7,940 nucleotides of DNA. It comes from Acidobacteriota bacterium. Its GTDB lineage: Bacteria > Acidobacteriota > Polarisedimenticolia > Gp22-AA2. Positions 1 through 4,883 of this stretch are shown piece by piece. The stretch's first letter is position 1, and each line of letters starts with the position of its first letter. Under the pieces are notes generated by a model that did not search any database, was not told the DNA's origin, and saw only the letters and a list, made by a program, of their open reading frames with translations. The position numbers and the translations under genes are program-made. Location: the NCBI GenBank assembly GCA_016202915.1, contig JACQNT010000112.1, forward strand, positions 1 to 7,940, in the 5' to 3' direction.

Positions 1-253
1 CCTGATTCCTCAACCCTGCAATGCGTGCCCGGGAACCGTCAGCGGAGCACCATGCGGCACGTCGTGGTCAACTTGCGGGGAAGTCAATCCGAGGCGTGCT
101 GGCGCATCCTACTCGTTTTTCGCCCGGCCGTCAATGGCAAGGGAACACCACCGCACCCGGAGCCCCGTGCACGACCCGGTTGCTTTCCTGCCCTGCGCAG
201 GATAGAGTGCCGCCGCACTTGCGTCCCGACGAATTTCCAAAGGGCGGGTCCCC
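1..253. other. Upstream region without a gene
   Basis: No reading frame here resembles a protein I recognise on either strand, and I see no tRNA or other structured RNA. The open frames that cross it (for example 25-465 on the plus strand) are arginine- and proline-rich, as expected from GC-rich DNA read out of frame. It presumably holds the promoter and 5' untranslated region of the radical SAM gene that starts at 254. The clearest candidate signal, at 180-208, is listed separately. Confidence 0.6.
180..208 (+). promoter_or_regulatory. Weak sigma-70-like promoter candidate for the radical SAM gene
   Basis: TTGCTT (180-185) and TAGAGT (203-208) are separated by 17 bases and lie about 45 bases before the ATG at 254. 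TTGCTT matches TTGACA at three positions and TAGAGT matches TATAAT at four. The spacer contains a perfect 10-base palindrome, CCTGCGCAGG (192-201), which could be an operator but could also arise by chance in DNA this rich in G and C. Confidence 0.22.
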
Positions 254-2011
254 ATGGCAAGCATCGGCAACCTGATCTGTCTGACCCCGCGCGATTCCTA
301 CATGGTCGACGAGCCGATCAGGCGGCGAGGCCTGCTGGGACGCCTGGAACGCTCGGTCGGGCCGTTCGTCCGGAGCCCCGGGATCGGGTTCCCCTACCTG
401 ATCGGCTTCTTGCGGAAGAACGGGGTCCTGACGGGCGCCACGCGCGTCGTGGTGCAGCACGATAAGATCGAGGGGCCGATTCCCTTCGAGGCGATCTTGC
501 GGGACAAGGTCGACCTGAGCCGCGGCGACCACGATGTCCTGTTCGTCACGGCCTACACGAACTCGGCCCGCGAGGCCTATCGCCGAGCGCGCGAGGCGCG
601 GGCCGCCTACGCCGCGGCGGGCAAGAACCTCACGGTCGTCTTCGGCGGGTCCCACGCCTCGGCGGTTCCCGAAGAGGGGACGCGACGGGGACACGTCGAT
701 GCCTCGGTCGTGGGAGAGGGGGAGTGGGCCGCGTCGGCGCTGCTCAACGACATCAAAGAGGGACGCCCCGTGCAACCGGTCTACAGGGCGGCGTTCGACC
801 GGATCCGCGATCGAGGGACGCTGGCCCTCGACATGGGGATCTGGCACGGGCTCAAGCGCAGGCCGCAACAGATCATCGCCTCCACCACCTTCGCGCGCGG
901 CTGCAAGCTCGACTGCCATTTCTGCGCCGTCTTCCTGACCAACGGTCCCACCGTCCGGAACCGCGACGTGGCCGACGTCGTGGAGGAGATCCGGAGCCAG
1001 GGCCCGCGGTACACGACGGAGACGATCGACCAGATCGGCCCCGGCCTGTACAACACCATCCTCAAGGCGGTCGTCAAGCTGCCCGTCTTCGGGTCGCGGT
1101 ACGGCCACCGCCTGATCGCCCGGATGGGCCCGGGCTTCACCAGGCAGTTCTTCTTCTGGGACGACAACCTGTACAACGCCGCGGGATCCTTCAGGGCCCT
1201 GTGCGAGGCGATCCGCCCCCTCGGGCGCCCCTGGGCGGCGGAGCTGACCATCGACCTCGCCGCGCAGCCGGAGCTCCTGAAACTGGCTTATGAAAGCGGC
1301 TGTCGCGATCTCTTCCTGGGGATCGAGTCGGTCAGCCAGGCGGCGATCGACGGCCTCGACAAATGGTCGAACGACACGAAGACCATGAGGGGCATGGTCG
1401 AGCGCGTGCACGATGCCGGGATCAACGTCATGGGGGCCTTCGTCTTCGGGCTGGATGGAGACGATCCCTCGTGCTTCGATCGGACCCTCGAGTTCATCTA
1501 CGACACCGGGACCGACTTCGTGGTGGCCAACATCATCCAGCCGTACCCCGGGACCGGGACCTTCAAGGATGCCGTCGCCGGCCACGATCTTCTCCCCTGG
1601 GCCCACTGCCCGGCGCAGTCGGACGTGGCGATGGACTACAACTGGCCCCTGTTCGACGGGGCCCACGTCCTGGTGCGGCCCAAGGGGATGACCGTCGATC
1701 AGCTGCAGGAGGGGTATTACTACTTCCTCCGCGAGGCCTACTCGCTCACCGGCATCCTCCGGCGTTTCCGGGGGCGGGCGTTCGATCTGCCCTCGGCGGC
1801 CGCGCACTTCGCCCGCAACTACCTTCTGAGCCGTTACGGCATGATCAAGACGGCCCACGCCATCCGGAGAAAGGGAGCGAAGCCCGTGGGGATGGAAGGC
1901 GCCGCGGCGAGCGAGGCGCCTAGGCCTGTACCGGGGTTCGCCCGGTTGCAGCCCGTTGCGGTGCCGCGCCCGGCGGAGTACGTCGGAGGCGGTCGCCGCG
2001 GTTCCGGATAA
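254..2011 (+). CDS. Radical SAM protein with N-terminal B12-binding-like domain
   Basis: This 585-residue protein should use a [4Fe-4S] cluster to cleave S-adenosylmethionine; its substrate cannot be told. The cluster motif CxxxCxxC is present as C217, C221 and C224 (CKLDCHFC). The N-terminal 200 residues resemble the cobalamin-binding Rossmann domain of this class, with FGGSHAS at 130-136 and a following VVGEGE, but I see no DxHxxG motif, so B12 may bind base-off without histidine or not at all. WDDN (302-305) and LGIES (355-359) are typical barrel motifs. Between the first barrel helix and WDDN there are about 50 residues (248-298), far more than usual. The tail after about residue 535 is low-complexity. 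The ATG at 254 follows a G-rich AGGGCGGG (241-248); ATG 302 would cut conserved-looking sequence. No maturation or peptide partner lies nearby. The class is secure; the reaction is unknown. Confidence 0.9.
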   Translation: MASIGNLICLTPRDSYMVDEPIRRRGLLGRLERSVGPFVRSPGIGFPYLIGFLRKNGVLTGATRVVVQHDKIEGPIPFEAILRDKVDLSRGDHDVLFVTAYTNSAREAYRRAREARAAYAAAGKNLTVVFGGSHASAVPEEGTRRGHVDASVVGEGEWAASALLNDIKEGRPVQPVYRAAFDRIRDRGTLALDMGIWHGLKRRPQQIIASTTFARGCKLDCHFCAVFLTNGPTVRNRDVADVVEEIRSQGPRYTTETIDQIGPGLYNTILKAVVKLPVFGSRYGHRLIARMGPGFTRQFFFWDDNLYNAAGSFRALCEAIRPLGRPWAAELTIDLAAQPELLKLAYESGCRDLFLGIESVSQAAIDGLDKWSNDTKTMRGMVERVHDAGINVMGAFVFGLDGDDPSCFDRTLEFIYDTGTDFVVANIIQPYPGTGTFKDAVAGHDLLPWAHCPAQSDVAMDYNWPLFDGAHVLVRPKGMTVDQLQEGYYYFLREAYSLTGILRRFRGRAFDLPSAAAHFARNYLLSRYGMIKTAHAIRRKGAKPVGMEGAAASEAPRPVPGFARLQPVAVPRPAEYVGGGRRGSG

Positions 2012-2012
2012 C

Positions 2013-2945
2013 TCAGCCGGCGAACAGGTTCCTCAGCACGAACAGGACGTTCGCGGGACGTTCGGCCAGGCGCCGCATGTACCACGGGAACCAGGCATCG
2101 CCGTAGCTGATGAGGACCCGGAAGCGGTGGCCCTCGGCGGCGAGCCGGGCCTGCTCCTGCCGCTGGATCCCATAGAGCATCTGGAACTCCAGACCCTCCG
2201 GTGACAGCCCCGCGGCGCGGGCGGCCTCCCTGATGCGGCGGATGAGGACGGGATCGTGCGTGCCGAAGATCGCCCGCACCCCCGCCCGGCGGGCCTCGCG
2301 TCCGAGGAGCTGCATCGCGAGGGCGAAGTAGTTCGTGTCCACGTTCCTCTTCCTGGGAAAGGCCCTGTCGGACGGCTCCCGGTACGCGCCCTTCACGAGG
2401 CGCAGGCCCGCCCCGAGCGGGATCAGGTTCTTGAGATCCCGCTCCGTTCGATACAGATACGCCTGCACGCACACGCCCACGTTGGGATGGCGGGCCCGGG
2501 CGCGACGGTAGATCCCGAGCGTCGCGTCGGTGTACGCGGTTGATTCCATGTCGACCCAGACCCAGGTGCCGAGGGCGCCCGCGCGCGCGACCAGGGACGA
2601 CAGGTTCCTCTCGCACTCCGCCTGGCTGAAGTCGAGCCCGAGCTGCGTGAGCTTGATCGAGATCTCCGCGTCGAGGGACGCGCTCCTGGCGCGGTCGAGG
2701 ACGTCCAGGTAGTGGCGCGTGACCTGCTGCGCCTCCCCGGGCTCCTTGAGGTTCTCCCCGAGCTGGGTCAGGACAGCCCCGATGCCGGCCGGCTGGAGGG
2801 CGCGGGCGGCGCCCAGGGCCGCATCGAGGTCCTCGCCGGGCAGGAAGCGCGAGACCGCGCGCCGGACGAACGGGAGCTTCGCTGCCCGCTCTCCAAGCCA
2901 GCGGCTCTGCGAGGCCGCGAGAAAAGCGCTCCTGATAAGACCCAT
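2013..2945 (-). CDS. Proline dehydrogenase (monofunctional)
   Basis: The protein oxidises L-proline to 1-pyrroline-5-carboxylate using FAD and passes electrons to the quinone pool, the first step of proline catabolism. Translated from ATG 2945 it is 310 residues, the usual size of stand-alone bacterial PRODH and far shorter than bifunctional PutA. Family motifs appear in order: SIKLTQLG (about 96-103), VDMES (131-135), LVKGAYREP (183-191), GTHD (228-231), EFQMLYG (253-259) and YGDAW...YMRRLAERP (281-297). The paired arginines R291-R292 correspond to the substrate-carboxylate-binding pair of PutA. I chose this start because AGGAG lies nine bases upstream and the frame before it reads as the tail of a different protein (DapA-like remnant). 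The frame stays open to 3137, so a 374-residue form is possible. No P5C dehydrogenase is in view. The stop is one base from the convergent radical SAM stop. Confidence 0.93.
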   Translation of the reverse strand: MGLIRSAFLAASQSRWLGERAAKLPFVRRAVSRFLPGEDLDAALGAARALQPAGIGAVLTQLGENLKEPGEAQQVTRHYLDVLDRARSASLDAEISIKLTQLGLDFSQAECERNLSSLVARAGALGTWVWVDMESTAYTDATLGIYRRARARHPNVGVCVQAYLYRTERDLKNLIPLGAGLRLVKGAYREPSDRAFPRKRNVDTNYFALAMQLLGREARRAGVRAIFGTHDPVLIRRIREAARAAGLSPEGLEFQMLYGIQRQEQARLAAEGHRFRVLISYGDAWFPWYMRRLAERPANVLFVLRNLFAG

Positions 2946-2954
2946 GCCTCGCTG

Positions 2955-2959
2955 CTCCT
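2955..2959 (-). promoter_or_regulatory. Ribosome binding site of proline dehydrogenase
   Basis: On the minus strand AGGAG lies nine bases before the ATG at 2943-2945. It is the clearest Shine-Dalgarno sequence I found in the window, and it decides the start of the proline dehydrogenase in favour of the 310-residue form over the longer frame that opens at 3137. Confidence 0.6.
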
Positions 2960-3026
2960 GCGTCGATTCCCGCTGAACGTTCGCCGGGATCCAGGTTCCA
3001 CCCTGCTCGGGCCGGATCCAGCCCGG

Positions 3027-3292
3027 CATCCGGTCGAGGGCCGCGCGGGTCGATGGGTCAAGCCCCGGAGCCGGCGGCCGCACGGAGGGATCGGCCACCG
3101 CTCCACGGTAATGCAGCAGCTCCTTGCGGATGGCCATCCGCCGTCGTGCCGACGACCACAGGGACGCGTCCGGCCACGTGATCGACGACCGTGTGCTGCA
3201 CCTCGGCGCGCTCCCTCTCGGTGAGGCGCGCCACCTCGCTCGTGACCCCGTGTGCGGTCAGCCCGTTGACCCCGGCCGCGTCGCGCGATGAT
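3027..3292 (-). pseudogene. DapA-superfamily (dihydrodipicolinate synthase-like) gene remnant with internal deletion
   Basis: Three pieces of one family follow each other in order on the minus strand but in different frames. IIARRG (3275-3292) resembles the helix end before the first core strand. In another frame, VNGLTAHGVTSEVARL continuing to VVVGTTADG (3133-3270) matches the N-terminal region of DapA-like aldolases, about residues 35-85 of 300. In the frame used by proline dehydrogenase, IRKELLHYRGAV followed by VRPPAPGLDPSTRAALD (about 3027-3137) matches the family's C-terminal end. The middle, some 180 residues including the catalytic tyrosine and Schiff-base lysine, is missing, so it cannot be an active enzyme. 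Family membership is my recognition of these motifs. Relatives include dihydrodipicolinate synthase, keto-sugar-acid aldolases and hydroxyproline-pathway deaminases; which one this was cannot be told. A misassembly or sequencing artefact could give the same picture. Confidence 0.6.
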
Positions 3293-3384
3293 ACGCAATC
3301 CTGTCCTCGAGTGTCCACGCGATCCACCGGCGCGACCACACGTCGGGGAGGAGAGGGAGAAAGGCCCCACGCCGCGCGGTCGAG

Positions 3385-3530
3385 CCCGAACGGCGTCCGC
3401 AGGGTCGGGCCTTCAGCGACGTCCGCCAGATGGGCCCAGTCGTCGGAGAGGAAGGGCAGCCACATCCCCGGAAGCGCCGCTCCCGCGGCCGGCAGCGCCG
3501 CGAGGGCCGGGCCGCGGCGGGCTCCTCGCG
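3385..3530 (-). pseudogene. Possible 5' remnant of a polytopic glycosyltransferase-like gene
   Basis: On the minus strand, just after the stop of the lipoprotein gene, one frame gives an Arg-rich start, an alanine/leucine/proline-rich hydrophobic stretch and then MWLPFLSDDWAHLADV (from about 3465 down) and LRTPFG (to 3385). A first membrane segment followed by FLSDDW is typical of the N terminus of PMT/ArnT-like membrane glycosyltransferases, where the acidic pair sits in the first periplasmic loop. The resemblance stops at 3385 and the frame continues as low-complexity sequence, so at most about 50 residues of a protein normally of 500 or more remain. The call rests on one motif and its hydrophobic context. 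Chance or an unrelated small membrane peptide are alternatives. Confidence 0.3.
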
Positions 3531-3532
3531 TC

Positions 3533-4714
3533 TCAGTCCTCGATGGCGAAGTCGCCCCAGCCGAGGGATTGGTCCTCCGGAGCGGCGTCATCGCTGACGT
3601 CCCACCTGACACGGTAGACAGCCGCCGGCTTGAGGCGTTCCTCGATCGCGCGCCGGATCTCGGCGGCGGAAGGGACGGCGATCCGGCGCTCGAGTCGGAG
3701 AGTGGCGTCGAAGTCGAAGGCCTGTTGCTTCTCCTGCCCCTGGTGCTCGAAGTAGATCATCAGCGGGTCCGGCGACAGCCATCGTCCCTCCAGCGCCACC
3801 AGGGCCTCCCACAGACTGAGTCCCGGCACGGTCAGGCGGGCGCCGTCCGGCTCGAACCCTTCGACCTCCAGGATCGGCCACGGCGCCTGCACCGTGAGCG
3901 GCGCCGGGAAGGGATCGTAGACGATCCGGGACAGCTCTTCGTGGGACCTGGCCTCTCCCTCGGGGATGGAGAGGATGCCCTGCACCTCGCCCATCGATTC
4001 GTGAACGGCGTCGACGAGCCCTTCCTCGTCCGTCGCGATTCCCGCCAGGCGTTCCTTCAGGGCGCTCGGCAGAGGCAGGTCTGCGAAGACCTTGCCCAGG
4101 CAGATCTCCGCGCGATCCGGCCGCGATTCCAGGTGGGCATACAACCTGCCGACCGCGGCCAGGTATCCGGCGACGCTCGACGTCCATCGGTCCATCTCCT
4201 CGTTCAGCCGATCCCGCTGCTCGAGCGTGGCGAACGAACCGCGGCTGGGATGGAAGGCCAGCTCGGCCCGGCCTTCCCCGGCCTCGAAGGCCACGTTCAC
4301 GAGCGAGTCGGCGAAGAGCCTGCGCAGGCCCGCCCGGATCGTTTCCGGTGCCGGGGCCTTTTTTCCGCCGTCCCCGATGACGCCGATGCGGATGACTTTC
4401 CTGAGCCTGCCTTCGGATTTCTCTCTGATGAGGCGCTCCGCCTCCGGGCCCATGGCCTCGAACCGGCGGCTCCAGAGGTCGCGCTCCTCCATCAGGGCCT
4501 TCCGCGCCTCCTCCACCCGCTCCTGGGCGAGCTTCTTGTCCTCGAAGTCCCTGAGCGTGACGGCCACCGTCACGACCGCCCCGCCGCCGGGCACGAAGCG
4601 GATCTGCATCTTCTCCCGGACCGGCTCCTCGAGATCGAAGCAGGCGAGCGCGGAGACGACCAGCCCGGCCGTCAGCAGGGCGACGGGGAGCCGCGGACGG
4701 ACGATCGGGATCAT
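3533..4714 (-). CDS. Predicted lipoprotein of unknown family
   Basis: I do not recognise this 393-residue protein. It begins with basic residues, a hydrophobic stretch (about 9-22) and SALAC, giving a likely lipidated cysteine at 25, so it is probably exported and anchored in the envelope. The lipobox has alanine rather than leucine at -3, acceptable but not ideal. After a short beta-like stretch (36-54) comes a highly charged helical stretch (about 57-105, rich in E, R, K), possibly a coiled coil. The remainder looks mixed alpha/beta and soluble, with another Glu/Arg-rich helix around residues 345-365 and an acidic end. I see no catalytic motif. The ATG at 4714 has only a weak GGTGAG about eight bases upstream. 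It is divergent from the LMF homologue and shares its 169-base control region. That it is a real gene is supported by its signal sequence, its non-arginine-rich composition and its protein-like codon use. Confidence 0.75.
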   Translation of the reverse strand: MIPIVRPRLPVALLTAGLVVSALACFDLEEPVREKMQIRFVPGGGAVVTVAVTLRDFEDKKLAQERVEEARKALMEERDLWSRRFEAMGPEAERLIREKSEGRLRKVIRIGVIGDGGKKAPAPETIRAGLRRLFADSLVNVAFEAGEGRAELAFHPSRGSFATLEQRDRLNEEMDRWTSSVAGYLAAVGRLYAHLESRPDRAEICLGKVFADLPLPSALKERLAGIATDEEGLVDAVHESMGEVQGILSIPEGEARSHEELSRIVYDPFPAPLTVQAPWPILEVEGFEPDGARLTVPGLSLWEALVALEGRWLSPDPLMIYFEHQGQEKQQAFDFDATLRLERRIAVPSAAEIRRAIEERLKPAAVYRVRWDVSDDAAPEDQSLGWGDFAIED

Positions 4715-4766
4715 GCCCGGCTCACCGATCGACCCGGACCGCGATCTTCACGGGCACGGTGGCCGG

Positions 4767-4785
4767 GAAAAGACAACTTGTTTTC
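4767..4785. repeat. AT-rich imperfect palindrome between divergent genes
   Basis: GAAAAGACAA (4767-4776), a central C, then TTGTTTTC (4778-4785). The right arm is the reverse complement of GAAAACAA, which equals the left arm without one GA dinucleotide. It is the most AT-rich patch in the 169-base divergent intergenic region and lies 53 bases before the lipoprotein start and about 100 before the LMF start. It could be an operator or part of a promoter; no -10 element at proper spacing goes with the TTGACG that adjoins it on the minus strand. Confidence 0.3.
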
Positions 4786-4865
4786 GTCAAGATGCGCTCA
4801 CGATACCATGAAGGGAGACCGCGTCGAGTCGTCTGGCCGGCCGGGGACACGGGACGCGCTGGCGC

Positions 4866-4874
4866 TGCTATATC
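4866..4874 (+). promoter_or_regulatory. Extended -10 element just before the LMF homologue
   Basis: TGCTATATC (4866-4874) fits the extended -10 form TGnTATAAT, and the overlapping TATCAT (4871-4876) matches TATAAT at five of six positions. Transcription would begin about six or seven bases on, at roughly 4881-4884, which is at the proposed GTG start codon (4884). There is no convincing -35 hexamer, as is common for extended -10 promoters, and no Shine-Dalgarno sequence before 4884. This points to a leaderless or nearly leaderless message. Confidence 0.35.
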
Positions 4875-4883
4875 ATCGGCGGC

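Larger units (their letters stand above)
2946..3532. other. Gene-poor interval holding degraded coding remnants
   Basis: These 587 bases separate two minus-strand genes and contain no intact gene. Frames stay open for long distances because stop codons are rare at this base composition. Pieces of at least one, possibly two, known protein families can be read on the minus strand, in more than one frame; they are listed separately. Between them (about 3293-3384) the minus-strand frames give arginine- and proline-rich sequence, plus a short stretch reading PDVWSRRWIAWTLEDRIAYH (about 3286-3345) that looks protein-like but that I cannot assign. I see no intrinsic terminator: a GC-rich inverted repeat at 3482-3490/3510-3517 has no T run on either strand. 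Confidence 0.6.

Noticed and set aside
302..304. ATG as an alternative start of the radical SAM gene
   Set aside because: It would remove NLICLTPRDSY, which looks like the first strand of the N-terminal domain, and it lacks a better ribosome binding site.
131..1858. Long open frame on the minus strand opposite the radical SAM gene (575 codons)
   Set aside because: Its product is rich in Arg, Gly, Asp and Val with no family motif, and it is exactly antisense to a protein with clear radical SAM motifs; GC-rich DNA rarely has stops.
2013..3137. Bifunctional PutA
   Set aside because: Only the proline dehydrogenase domain is present; no P5C dehydrogenase domain or DNA-binding domain is in the window.
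3482..3517. GC-rich inverted repeat (CCGCGGCC/GGCCGCGG, with further inner pairing) just after the lipoprotein stop, as an intrinsic terminator
   Set aside because: No T run follows the stem on either strand, and such GC palindromes are expected by chance here.
4785..4790. TTGACG on the minus strand as a -35 box for the lipoprotein gene
   Set aside because: Nothing like a -10 lies 16-18 bases downstream; the bases there are G/C only.
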